Assembly (NCBI GenBank): GCA_930367215.1
Contig: OV884059.1
Span: 227,105,803 to 227,169,802 of the forward strand
DNA: 64,000 nucleotides
Origin: Pollenia angustigena
Lineage: Eukaryota > Arthropoda > Insecta > Diptera > Polleniidae
Reading direction: 5' to 3'
Shown here one piece after another: positions 45,277-56,129 of the stretch (the stretch's first letter is position 1; each line of letters begins with the position of its first letter). Position numbers and translations under genes: made by a program. The notes beneath the pieces are model-generated. The model was not told the DNA's origin and did no database searches. It worked only from the letters and a program-made list of their open reading frames with translations.

Positions 45277-46129
45277 ATTTATTTTATTTTTTGTTTAATT
45301 TGATATTTTCTCATGCCTTTGTGTGACTTCTTCAGGGAAAAACAATTTTTAATTGTTATCGGATTAAAGAAAATAAATAGTTTAAAAAAAATTATCCTTC
45401 AGCTTAACAAAAGAAATATAAATTTAAAGAAATTATTAAATACCCATGAACTTTAACTTTGTTTTTGTTTGATTATGTTTTAATAAAAGTCGAAACAAAT
45501 TTGTTTAAAATTTATTTTAAATTACACGATTTTTAAAACAAAAATGGAGGATCTTTTATATTTTTTTCTCAGAAAATTGACGATTTTGACACAAATTTAT
45601 CTGGCAGCGCTGATTAAAACCAAAACAAGAAAAGGCTAAAAAAAATTTAAAATAACAAAATATAACAATGGTTTTTTGTTTATTTTCATCATATAAATTA
45701 TGCACTCTCATTTATATTCCTTCTATTTTTTTATTTATTTAAAAAAAAGTAGTATATAAACATATTTTAAATTCAAAATATCTACATTTTGTTTTTCTCG
45801 CCACCAATTTCAAATGCGACTTATTTTGACAGTTCTTGAAAGAAACTTTTCGCAAAACATTGTTATAGAAACACTTTTTCTCGCATCCTTCCAATAATTG
45901 CTGGAAAATTATTAAAATGACAGATAATTCTCGCCAAGAAAAGATACAGAAACACTTGCGTGAGAAAAACCATTTTTTGTTTCATTTCACACTATTTTTG
46001 TTGCAATTCACACGTTTCATGCGGAAAATTTTACGAAGCGAGAAATACAGAAACGAGGTACAGAATGCAAACATACATGTTTTTCTATTTTACACCGTAT
46101 GTGTGTTCTTTATTCAGAAGCGTACAGAA

Positions 46130-47035
46130 TCGTTCCTAGGAGGTTCATATGCTCTAGAAAGTTGTTTATTGAGATATAAGGTACATTTTTGTGGCTGATT
46201 GTTTCCTTTAATTTTGAACGGCTTGCTTACCTATGGAACTGAACAGGGATAAAAAGGTAAAAAAAATCGAGTTTTTTTAAGTTTTTTGCGATTTTCATCT
46301 TGAAGATGAAGTTTTTTTGATTTTATATGTTCAGAATTTTTGTTCTTTATGGTAAGATCTAAATTCCGAAGGGTTTGCAAGTTATGAGCCTGAGGCTCCA
46401 AATCTTTGGGGGGCCCATAAAAAAAGTGCATGACTTTGGGCAAAACTGGGAGACACGGGTCTTTTTTTTTTGTTTTTTATCACGTAGTAGTGTTTGTATA
46501 TGGTTAAAGATAGCATAGTATCTCAATGTTGAAGGCAAGAAAAAACTAATATAATTAAAAAGTTTTCGGGAAATTTTTCACTTTTGTGGCTACATAAGCG
46601 CTAACTAAAGGGTTTTAAGAATAATTCCTAGGAAGTTTATATGCACTAAAAAGTTGTATACTAAGATCTTAGGTACAATTTTGTGGTTGATTGTTTCCTT
46701 GAACTTTGAACGGTTTGCTACCTATAGACCTGAACAGGGGAAAAAGGTAAAAAATCGAATTTTTTAAAGTTTTTTGCGATTTTGATCTTGAAGATGATGT
46801 TTTTCAGATTTTATATGTCCATAATTTTTGCTCTTTACGACAAGAGCTACAACTTAGTCTCAGAGGGTTAATAAAAATTCCGAAGAAATGATTACTTTTT
46901 TGTAAAAATGCCACCGAGGCCCCAAATCTTTGGGGGCTCATAAAAAGAAAAGTGCATGACTTTGGGCAAAACTGGGAGACACGGGTCTTTTTTTTTTGGT
47001 CTTTTATCACGTAGTGGTGTCCGTATATGGTTATT
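46130..47035. repeat. Imperfect direct duplication of about 400 bp
   Basis: Units about 46130-46485 and 46620-47035 run in the same orientation from TTCCTAGGA to CTTTTATCACGTAGT. They share blocks such as GTGCATGACTTTGGGCAAAA and TTTTGCGATTTTSATCTTGA at about 85-90%. Unit 2 has an extra block (46845-46905). Function unknown. Confidence 0.85.
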
Positions 47036-47535
47036 TTTTTCGTGTTGCACTGTGTATGTAATTTGCATAAAAATCAATTAAAATAGAGGTATGTAGAAAA
47101 CAAAGTTATTTAATAGAATTTTGTGGACACATTTCTAGTAAATTTTCTTTTTTGTCGGGACGCAGTAGAAATGCAAATACAATAATTATTATTTAGGAAA
47201 TTGTAAGATTATATATTGTTTCTGTATATTAGAGTGACACAAATTGATCGCCCAAAAATAAATTATAAAATGAAATCAATCAGCTGTCCTGACGTTAATT
47301 GTATTAATTAGTTGCCATTAAGTTACCGCTTTACTCATAATTAAGTGCAAACTCTTCGTGCTGAAAGTAACCAGCTGTGAATTAGTTCAATAGGTACTTA
47401 ACATAGTTACCACTTAGTGATAATTTATAAATATGTATGCGTCTATATATTTGTAAGTTTAAATAAAGTCTAAAGAGTATACATTATTTTTAAACTTAGT
47501 ACAAAATTAGAAAGCTATTTTCCATCCCTGACTCG

Positions 47536-48385
47536 TAGCAACTTAAAGTAGAAAGAACTCTCTCTCTCAAACAAGTGAAACAGTAAAATAACTAAAATCT
47601 TAGAAATTCTGCTTGCAGCATTATAAAGCATAACGAAAATTCTTGTTGAAATCAGCGTCATTCAGGCATAATAATTTTGTTCGTACATTTTTGAAATTTT
47701 TTTTTTTTAAATTTTATTTTTTTCTATTCTAGACTTTTTGACATCATATTTTTATGTGTTTAATCTTTTTTATCCCACTATTTCAAGGGATCATATTCTT
47801 TCATAATTTTCAAATTTATTCAATTAAGATTTTTCTTAAAAAAAAAAAAATAAAAAGGGACATTTATGCGGATTGCACTATTGGTTCTAAAGAGATAGAA
47901 ACAGTAATAGAAAAAGGGACCGTAAAGGTTATAAGTGAGTCGCAACTAATTCGAAAATAATTTCTTAATATTTTCACTCGCTTCAATTGAGTATCGTAAT
48001 GGGGAAGTAGTAATTAAAATGTTATTTTTATAAATATTGTCAAGGCAGGTGTTTAAAAAATTGCCGGTGTCTAAAGACTGAAAAATATAGAAAAACTACA
48101 AATTCCTAAAATTATAAAATAAAAACTTTTCGGGAAAAAAATTTATTATTTAAGCTTAGTTCACAATCAGAGTAACAATTTCGTTTTTTTCTATCTTTTT
48201 TCTTCTCGAAGTATTTCATATATTTGCCTTTCATTTTTAGAACAAAAATGTAACTAAAATTTTTTAAAAATTTAACTAAAGTTGAGTCTACCTTAACTTC
48301 AGCAACAATTTGTATGAAATTGTTTCTGACTTTTAAAATAATTTTATTTAGTTTTGAATGAAACTTTTAACAAAATGTTGTAAAA
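47536..48385. other. Intron sequence, nothing recognised
   Basis: AT-rich; no gene or delimited repeat. Confidence 0.5.
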
Positions 48386-49050
48386 AACTAGTTAGGGTGC
48401 TATATTCGAATGTTTAAGGAGTAATATCTGTATGATGTTATTATTATCTTAAACTGTGACGATTTGTTATTAATTATGGTTTTAGGCGACTAAACTGTTT
48501 TCCGGTAGTAGGGTTTATATGGGGATCATCACGAAATTTAACAGCGTCATTTCTAGTCCTTTAAAACTGTGACGTACCAATTTCTTTTATGATAGCATTA
48601 TTTTTTACGGTTTTAGGCGTACTAAACTGTTTTCCGGGAGTGGTGTTTTTATGGGGCTTAGGGTAAATTATGGACGGATCTTCACGAAATTTAACATCGA
48701 GATTTCCAGTCAAAAAATTGCAAAATCTGATCTCATTCCGTGCCTTGTTCCAGCATTTATGTTAATTTTTGTAACAAAATTATCAATTTTTTTAGGTGTT
48801 GGTTCCACATTTTGATTCATAGCTCTGGTCCTACTAAACCGATTTTGCTGGATTTAAATCCCAAACTGCTTAGGATAACTACAAGCAATTTGGCACCAAG
48901 TTTGTTTATTTCTTTTGAGTTGTTCGAAAGTGATCGTGTTTTCAACAGACGGACATGGCTAAATCGACTTAGAATTACTCAAGGACCCAGAATATATATA
49001 CTTAATATACCCTCTTCACAACTAATTGTGGTGGAGGATATAATTATAAT
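48386..49050 (+). mobile_element. INE-1/DINE-1-like element, copy 3
   Basis: Starts AGTTAGGGTGCTATATTCGA, carries two 153-bp-type units (ACTAAACTGTTTTCCGG), then ATGGCTAAATCGACTTAGA and ends GTGGTGGAGGATATAATT. Confidence 0.78.
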
Positions 49051-49324
49051 AAATGCTTAAAATTGTTGAGGCTAAAATTTGCAAACGGTTTCTTAATGAA
49101 AAATGTGTGTGGTTGCAAAAGAAATTGTTACTCTATTATGAACACCAAGTGAAAATGTTTTTTTGATTGTGAACGAAGCTTTAAAGAAAAAATAAGCTTT
49201 TAACTGCGTTGCGTTTTTGTACTAAAATCTTCTTAAATGCACTATTTAAGCGTACTTAACACTATCACACAAGTATTACGTATTTTGAGGAAAGTTCAAC
49301 CCTGTCATGATAACCCAACAAATA

Positions 49325-49690
49325 AAGTTGGACCACCTGATCAATTTTGATAAAATGGACTACTCCATGGACTGGCCCGATGTAATGCAAGCATGGACCA
49401 TGTCATTGTTAAAAAGTGTTTGTAGTGAGATGACATGTCTTCGTTTTTTAACAACGTGCTTTCGTTTTTAAACGACTTCAAAACTAATCCTCTTCTGTAT
49501 ACCATGGAGTAGTTTTAAAACTACTCCTTAGTGGTCCAAAGGTGGGTTATATGGTCCTCTCCTAGGACATCGTAATGTTAAATAAACCAGGTTTTTTCCA
49601 TACGTTTGGGTTCCTTTTGGACTAGTCCTGGTCCCTTGTGGACTACTCTTTATACGCGTGTTTGGACTGGTAATATTATTTGCAGGAAAG
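49325..49690. repeat. Dispersed repeat, uninterrupted copy
   Basis: Reverse orientation relative to 15255-15351 plus 17294-17500. It keeps a single ATACCATG (49499-49506) where the other copy carries the hAT insertion. It has local extra copies of ACTACTCC. Confidence 0.7.
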
Positions 49691-50577
49691 TTATTAGTGT
49701 TTTGTGAAAATTTGCAAACAATAATAAGATCAGAGATGGGATGTGTTCATAATTTTAATTTTTTTATTGTGTGACTATTATTTTTGTGGGCTACATATGT
49801 ATTTGACAATTGTTTGGTCCACATCTACTTCACTGATTAATATATATAAACATTTGAAAACACTGATTCAGCGCAGTGATGCATTTTCGTCAAAATACGT
49901 AAGAATTGTATAATAGTGTAAAGTACACTTTAGCAACATTGCATTTAATCAAAAGTACATTTTGAGTTAAAATGTTACTTGAGAAAAAGTACCAATGGAA
50001 AAAGTAATTTCATATGATTAATATGTTTTTAGTAAAAGTACTCCCGATTAAAATTTTATATAAAGGCTAAGTAATTTTTGAGAAAAAGTAGTTTTACATT
50101 AAGCTTTTAGTGGAGTTAATGGCTTTGAAAAAAGTACCTTTTAATGTATGTGTATTTTCGGAAACTAACAATTGAGCAAAAAAAGAGAAAAGTATGAAAA
50201 ATCCTTGCAGAAAAGTGTTTTAAAGAAAAAGGAAAAAAATAACTTTAAGGAGATTACATGAGGAAAAAAAATAACTTTAAGATGATTACAAAAAATGGAG
50301 ATACTCTACCAAAAACCTTTGCATTTTAAGAAAAAAATCTTTTGCTGAAAATTTAGTCGTAAAGAATGTTCTTTTTATAGAGGAAAACTTTTTGATTGAA
50401 AGTGTATAAAGGTGGATTCATCCATGCGTTCGGAACAATAATTTTGTCGGGAGAATATTTTTTTACTAAGAGTGTTTTGCAGAACGATTCACCCATTTCG
50501 AAATGTTAAAGATTCGAAAGTGATTTTAGAATTTTTAATTATATAATTTTATTTTTTATTTAATTATTTAGCAAGCA

Positions 50578-50797
50578 AGGCGAATTCGTCCCAGGTAATC
50601 TCGGTACTACAACAAGACAACTCGTACAAAAACCACAATCAATTTGTTTTTGTAAAATCATTGTACAATGTCAAAAACAGAAATAAAACAAAACAGAAAC
50701 AAAGAAAATAAAAGAGAATAAACAAAATTTTGACATCCAACAGTGATTTTAGCTAATATCAGCAGGGCTTTTAAGACCACCTGTAATAAATTCGCCT
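50578..50797. mobile_element. MITE with AGGCGAATTC termini, copy 2
   Basis: AGGCGAATTCGTCCCAGGTA and AGGCGAATTTATTACAGGTG (reverse complemented). Same family as 9582-9902. Confidence 0.75.
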
Positions 50798-51013
50798 TGT
50801 CAGCAAGAAAACAATCATTTCAACGTTTATGTACAAATTAAAAAAAAGTGCCAACTCAGTTCATTTTGTTTTGAAAAAAATTAAAATTATACCAATGTAA
50901 GAAAAAACTTGCCAACCAAAATAATTTCTCTCTGTCTCTTAGAAGTAAGACGTCAAACTCAATATAAACAAGTTAGAGTGCTATATTCGGCTGTGCCGAA
51001 TCTTTGTTACCCT

Positions 51014-51538
51014 CAGTGTTCGAAAATAAACACTCAATATCGTTTTTTAATGTTCGGCTCGGTAGATTTGTGGAAAACACAAACGCTAATAGTGTTTGTG
51101 TAGAAAATCATTAAAAAAATAACGTTTCCCTGTTAGTCATCCTTCGAACACAAAAATATTACTGTTTATCAAACTCAACAAAAGATGTGAACATTTAATT
51201 CCGTTCGGTTTTTTTTTTGAAAATCCACAAACTTCAATGTGTTCGGTTCGGCTCGTCCCTTTTGGCTGGTAATTAAAAAACAATTTTACAGAAACAAAAT
51301 ACACACACGAAAAAAACATTATAGAACATTAAAATATAATGTTTGTCTACAGTATCACTACAATTGTTCTGTTTTTTAACGAAGAACCGAACATTATATA
51401 ATGTTCGGTTCTTTCTTGAAAATAGTTACGAACGGTATTAAGGGTTGTGTATGTCGACACAATCACTAAAAAAATAGATATCGTTCCTGGGTGTGTGAGC
51501 CGAACGTTAAATAATGTACTGTTTATTTTCGAACACTG
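51014..51538. mobile_element. 525-bp MITE with perfect 19-bp TIR, inside copy 4
   Basis: CAGTGTTCGAAAATAAACA at the left and its exact complement at the right. The CAGTG start suggests hAT. The expected 8-bp duplication is not seen (GTTACCCT versus GTTGATGT), so one flank may be deleted. The interior has repeated TGTTCGG/CCGAACA motifs and a 32-bp perfect palindrome at 51382-51413. Confidence 0.85.
51382..51413. repeat. 32-bp perfect palindrome
   Basis: Centred in ATTATATAAT with arms AAGAACCGAAC and GTTCGGTTCTT, no spacer. Confidence 0.9.
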
Positions 51539-52218
51539 GTTGATGTACCAAATTTTGTTATGATATCATTATTTTTTACGGTTTAAAGCGAACTAAACTG
51601 TTTTCTGGGAGTAGGGTTTATATGGGGCCTAGGGTAAATTATAGACCGATCTTCACGAAATTTCACAGTGGCATTTCTAGTCCTATGAAACTATGACGAG
51701 CCAAAATTTATTATGATTGCATTATTAATTACGGTTTTAGGCGTACTAAACTGTTTTCCGGGAGTAGGGCTTATATGGGGCCTAGGGTAAATCACCGACG
51801 GATCTTCGCGAAATTTTGCAGCGTGATTTCCAGTCGAATATAACGAATTTTTGCAAAATCTTATCTCATTCCGTGCCTTGTTCCAGCATTTATGTTAATT
51901 TTTGTAACAAAATTATCAATTTTTTTAGGTGGTGGTTCCACATTTTGATTCATAGCTCTGGTCCTACTAAACCGATTTTGCTGGATTTCAATCCCAAGCT
52001 GCTTAGAATAACTACAAGCAATTTGACTTCAAGTTTGTTCATTTCTTTTGAGTTTTTTGAAAGTGAGCGTGTTTTCAACAGACGGACATGGCTTTATGGG
52101 GTCTGAGATGTATAATAAAAACTTTTCATACGGAATGACAAACTTAGTATACCCTCTTCACAACTATTTGTGGTGGAGGGTATTAAAACGCATGGGTTAT
52201 TCGAGCTAATCGAGCAAT

Positions 52219-53674
52219 ATGTACATTAGCGTGGCCGTTAGTTGTATGGAGAACTTTTTTTTTTTTGATTTCTTATATTCTCCCCCCCCCAAATCGGTTC
52301 AGTTTTATGTAAAAAAAAATACAAAAAAATTTCGTAGCGATAAGTTGTGTTTTAGGGGGGGGCGTCGGCCCCTCAAAGTTTGCCATCAAGCCATTTATTC
52401 AAATGTAATTTGTTTGCATATGACTATCTCTTAAAAACAACATTTTACTAGAACATGGCATATGGCAATATTTTAGCTCTTATAGTCAACAACATTAGCC
52501 TCGAAGAAAGTTTTTTGCTAAAATTAATATTTAAGAAAATATTTAAGTTATTTTTTATTTGACCTTTCCATATTTAAGAAAATAATTAAGAAAATAACAA
52601 CAAAATTCCAAACATTTTATATACGTTTTATATATATAAAAGAGGGATTTAATGTCAAGTGAACTAATTTTGAAATCGAAATCTTTCGATTTGGATGAAA
52701 TTTGCACCACCGTTAGTCCCATTGAATAGTAGTTTAGACACAAATTTTCAACAAGATCGGTCAAAAAGTTTCTGAGTTTGGGAGGGTCAAAGTTTGAAAT
52801 TTTGGCCATACAGGTGTTCTTTCACATCCATGTAACTTATTACCAATTGGGGTTAGCAAAATTTGTCTCAAGCAGCTTAGATAGCTATTTAATCAATCTT
52901 TTTAAAAAAAATTTTTTGGTTTTTTTAAAAAATTTTTTAACATATTTTTTTTATATTTAAAACTTTTTTTTTTTTTTTTTGCCAAGTTGTAAATTTAAAA
53001 AAAAAATTTTAAAAAATTCAAAAAAAAAACAAAAAAATTTTTTTTTTAAAGATTGATCAAATAGCTATCTAAGCTGCTTGGGACAAATTTTGCTAACCCC
53101 AATTGGTAATAAGTTACATGGATGTGAAAGAACACCTATATGGCCAAAATTTCAAACTTTGACCCCCCCAAACTCAGAAACTTTTTGACCGATCTTGTTG
53201 AAAATTTGTGTCTAAACTACTATTCAATAGGACTAACGTTGGTGCAAATTTCATCCAAATCGAAAGACATCGATTTCAAAATTAAGTTCACTTGACATTA
53301 AATCCCTCTTTTATATATATAAAACGTATATAAAATGTTTGGAATTTTGTTGTTATTTTCTTAATTATTTTCTTAAATATTAATTTTAGCAAAAAACTTT
53401 CTTCGAGGCTAATGTTGTTGACTAGAAGAGCTAAAATATTGCCATATATCATGTTCTTGTAAAATGTTGTTTTTAAGAGATAGTCATATGCAAACAAATT
53501 ACATTTGAATAAATGGCTTGATGGCAAACTTTGAGGGGCGGACGCCCCCCCTAAAACACAACTTATCGCTACGAAATTTTTTTGTATTTTTTTTTACATA
53601 AAACTGAACCGATTTGGGGGGGGGAGAATATAAGAAATCAAAAAAAAGAAAATAACGGCCACCTTAATGTACAT
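52219..53674. repeat. 1.45-kb foldback palindrome
   Basis: Arms of roughly 700 bp (about 52219-52960 and 52985-53674) are inverted copies. They start ATGTACATTAGCGTGGCCGT and (reverse complemented) ATGTACATTAAGGTGGCCGT. Internal pairs include AAACTTTGACC/GGTCAAAGTTT and the C-run/G-run tracts. The left arm has about 40 extra bases near 52540-52585. The centre is A/T homopolymer. No coding region; short frames in it are mirrored between arms. Confidence 0.9.
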
Positions 53675-54628
53675 ACCTATTGAGGAAAAGTAGATTTTAA
53701 GAAATATTTTTTTAAGGAAAAAAAAGGAGCGAGAAAAATAATTTTTAAAGACAAATTGTCATTCACGAAAAAGTTCTCCATGAGGAATTGTAAAAAATAA
53801 TTCTGTAGGTCGGGTACCTTACAGGATTTTTTTTTAAGAAACTGCAACAATTTTGGGGAATTTTTTTTTGTTTAGAAATAACGTTTTCTGAAATACATAC
53901 TTTAAATATCTTAACAAATAGAAGAAAGAAGTATGTATATACAAAAATATTTAAAATATATTAAAATTTTAAGATCGAATTTATCACAATACGCAATGAC
54001 AAGCAAATAGGAGTTTAATGTCTTGAAAAATTACTTTTTAAAAATAAAGCCGATTTCACTACAAACATAAACTTCAATAATGATCATGACTGTCGATGTT
54101 AAATCACAAAGAATTTCTCAAGAAACTATAAAAAATTAGAACAAGAAATATAAATGAAGTGTCAACATAAAGAAGTAAAAATCAAAACTTTCAATATCAG
54201 AACGATTTTCAAATCACGGAATTTTTAGAAATAGTGAAGTATTTATTTATTAGCTGACACAGTGTTTCGAACAAATGTGTACAGCTTTTCTTAACAAACG
54301 TTTTTTTTTTCTCTCCATTTCCGTCATCCTCTTCAGATTTTATTAAAAAGCCCTTTTGAAAATCTATAAATTATGTAGACCTGATGGAAAACAATAATCA
54401 AGGGGGAGCGGAAAAAGCTTTAACATTTTATTTCTATCAATTGATAAGGCGGTAGTACAAGAGCACATTTGAAAGTGGGGGGAAAATGAAAACTATAAAT
54501 ACATTTTTGATTTCTAATTGGGGTCTCTTCCGTTTTAGTTTGCATTTGTTAAACTATAAGCATTTATGTCTTTCAGTATTTTCTAGTTAGATGAGTGTAT
54601 GATTTTTTCTTTTATTTATTTTGTACAG
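53675..54628. other. Intron sequence upstream of the PDZ4-PDZ5 exon
   Basis: AT-rich; no repeat boundary recognised. The last 30 bases form the pyrimidine tract and TACAG acceptor of the large Grip exon. Confidence 0.5.
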
Positions 54629-55811
54629 GTCACAACACTTTAAACAGTCCTAAATACGGTTTCAACACTTTAGAATCGCGCAAATCCCGACAGCGTCAGC
54701 GTTTTGTACGCAAAAGTTCTCTGCCCTTAGAGTCAGCCAATGCGGCAGCCTCTACCAGTGCAGCAAGTGCCGCTGGCAGTAGTGGCAGTGTTAGTGGCCC
54801 CAGCGGCAGTAGCAGTGTAAGTGGCAGTAGTCTAGGTGCAGCCAGCAATAGCACTACATCCGGCTTACATCATTCAGCCAGCATGGGTATATGCCGGGCT
54901 GAAACATTTCCGGTATTATTGGACTGTAGTATGGGCAGCGGTTTGGTTTTGGGCCAACAGACTCCATGTGGCCGAGCCGTAACGATTTCCAAAATAATAT
55001 CCGATTCTGTGGCCGATCGTTGCGGCTGCATACAAAAAGGTGATCGCATAGTGGCCATAAATAAAATGTATAATTTAGATCAACAAACCATGCGCCAGTT
55101 ATTGGGTGATATGGGCTCAAGGCCCCCACATGCTCCCGCAAATTGGTTAGAATTAGAAATTGAATTTGACATGCCGGATACGGTGGTGCCTTCCAGTGGC
55201 GTGTTCAATGTTAAAGTATTACGAGCCGGCAAAGCTGGTTTGGGTCTAAGTGTGAATGGCTCTAGTCATGGAGGTTTTGTTATAGCCGATGTTAAACCTG
55301 GTAGCCCGGCCCACCGTACTGGTTCCTTAAGGATTGGTGACATCCTACTCGCAATAGACAATCATCCAGTGCAGCACTTCAATGTAGATTCCCTGCTTAA
55401 AGAGGGCTCAATGGGAGACTTTTCCACATTGACCGTTAAAAGAGTCATGTTGCCGGATTTCTTATTCGATGCCCAACAAAAAGTACCCAATCATATATAC
55501 AGCAATTGCCCCAATAGTCCCACTACGGATCATGATTTATACAGCAGTGCTTATGTGACCAAATATAATGATTGCATGTCCATAAAGTCCATTACACCAC
55601 AGCCTGAATATTTTAGGGGTCCCACGCTAGATGACAGTACACTTAATTCCGTGCAAATAAGACATCATTTGGCAGCGCCTAATTGGACTAGCAGTGGTAC
55701 TATGGGTCGCTCTTTTCACAATCAAAATACTCAAAGCTTGACCACAGAACTACCCGATGACGAAATTAATTATAATGAATTCGGTGGCTACGATTTAGAA
55801 AGATATGCCAG
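54629..55811 (+). CDS. Grip: Grip large exon: linker, PDZ4 and PDZ5
   Basis: The acceptor TACAG ends at 54628 and the join with the previous exon gives RRG-HNTLNSPKYG. The exon encodes 393 full codons. Exon residues 17-29 are basic (RKSRQRQRFVRKS). Residues about 35-78 are a Ser/Ala/Gly low-complexity linker. PDZ4 spans about 88-181, with an unusual loop 'GSGLVLGQQ' and 'VADRCGCIQKGDRIVAIN'. PDZ5 spans about 188-271, with loop 'AGLGLSVNG' and 'PAHRTGSLRIGDILLAIDN'. A 120-residue polar tail rich in Asn, Ser and Tyr follows. PDZ4 and PDZ5 are closely spaced, as in the vertebrate GRIP PDZ4-5 supramodule. The donor GTAAAT starts at 55812 (phase 2). Confidence 0.95.
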
Positions 55812-55873
55812 GTAAATTAAAATTTCAAGTAATAAAATTTGAAGAGTTTTAATATGTTTTTCAAACATTTTAG

Positions 55874-56076
55874 TGTTGATTGCACCACTTTACCGCCGCC
55901 AATGGAAAATAAGGTCTATGGCTCTGCAGCGAGTTCGAGTAGTAAAAGCAGTGGCTCTAGCTTACATCAAATTATTTTCACCGTACGCCTAGAGCCCAAG
56001 GGAGGATTGCTGGGAATAACTTTGGCAGGCAGTGAGGATATTGCAAAACCCATTACCATAAGCGGTATAGTGGAAG
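55874..56076 (+). CDS. Grip: Grip exon: linker and first half of PDZ6
   Basis: The acceptor TTTTAG ends at 55873 after a 62-nt intron. One base completes a split Ser codon, then the peptide reads VDCTTLPPPMENKVYG and a Ser-rich stretch. PDZ6 starts at 'QIIFTVRLEPKGGLLGITL' and includes 'AGSEDIAKPITISGIVEG'. Vertebrate GRIP PDZ6 has the same design ('[20 protein letters not shown]'). The donor GTGAGT starts at 56077, phase 1, and the Gly codon is completed by the next exon. Confidence 0.93.
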
Positions 56077-56129
56077 GTGAGTTATGAGAAAACTTAGCAG
56101 TCATAATCTGTACACTTTTTATATTGCAG

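Larger units (their letters stand above)
43077..45612. mobile_element. hAT-like element nested in the 3.2-kb transposon
   Basis: Terminal GCTGCCAGAT is present in inverted orientation at both ends (left GGGGCTGCCAGAT, right end ATCTGGCAGCGCTG). Imperfect 8-bp flanks ATAAAAAC (43069-43076) and ATTAAAAC (45613-45620) match 7 of 8. No transposase seen. It contains the element at 44613-45276. Confidence 0.65.
42866..46060. mobile_element. 3.2-kb non-autonomous transposon with TACCTCG termini
   Basis: TIRs begin TACCTCGTTTCTGTATTTCT at both ends and stay similar for more than 40 bp (CGTAAAATTTC). Flanks are CAG at 42863-42865 and 46061-46063. No coding region recognised. It contains 43077-45612. 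Related sequence occurs at about 24250-24330 (TTCCATCGTTTCTCG). Confidence 0.8.
41163..46115. mobile_element. hAT-like element A, copy 2, reverse orientation, with nested insertions
   Basis: Starts CAGTGATGGCAAC and follows the reverse complement of copy 1 (15360-17285) from about 17285 back to about 15740. It is broken by insertions at 41751-42024, 42124-42856 and 42866-46060. After the last one the alignment resumes at AATGCAAACATACATG (46064) and ends near 46115. The other terminus is missing. Confidence 0.8.
36055..47530. mobile_element. Possible 11.5-kb hAT-bounded composite region
   Basis: CAGGGATGGAAA at 36055 and its complement TTTCCATCCCTG ending at 47530 are flanked by ACTTGTAG (36047-36054) and ACTCGTAG (47531-47538), 7 of 8 identical. 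If real, this is one old hAT insertion enlarged by later insertions. No transposase remains visible, so the pairing of these ends is tentative. An alternative is two unrelated hAT ends. Confidence 0.45.
50966..52187 (+). mobile_element. INE-1/DINE-1-like element, copy 4, interrupted
   Basis: Starts ACAAGTTAGAGTGCTATATT with the GGCTGTGCC palindrome and ends TTGTGGTGGAGGGTATTAA. About two 153-bp units (ACTAAACTGTTTTCTGG, ACTAAACTGTTTTCCGG). The element 51014-51538 is inserted near the left end. It lacks the sequence between CATGGCT and TATGGGGTCTGAG present in copy 3-type elements. Confidence 0.75.

Noticed and set aside
41155..47542. GTAGCAAC at 41155-41162 and 47535-47542 as the duplication of hAT copy 2
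   Set aside because: The right-hand sequence does not end in the CACTG terminus expected next to the duplication; ACTYGTAG with CAGGGATGG ends fits better.
52219..53527. Short frames on both arms of the foldback
   Set aside because: They are mirrored between the two arms and have no protein features.
54854..55141. Minus-strand frames across the large Grip exon
   Set aside because: Antisense shadows of PDZ4 coding sequence; no protein-like features.
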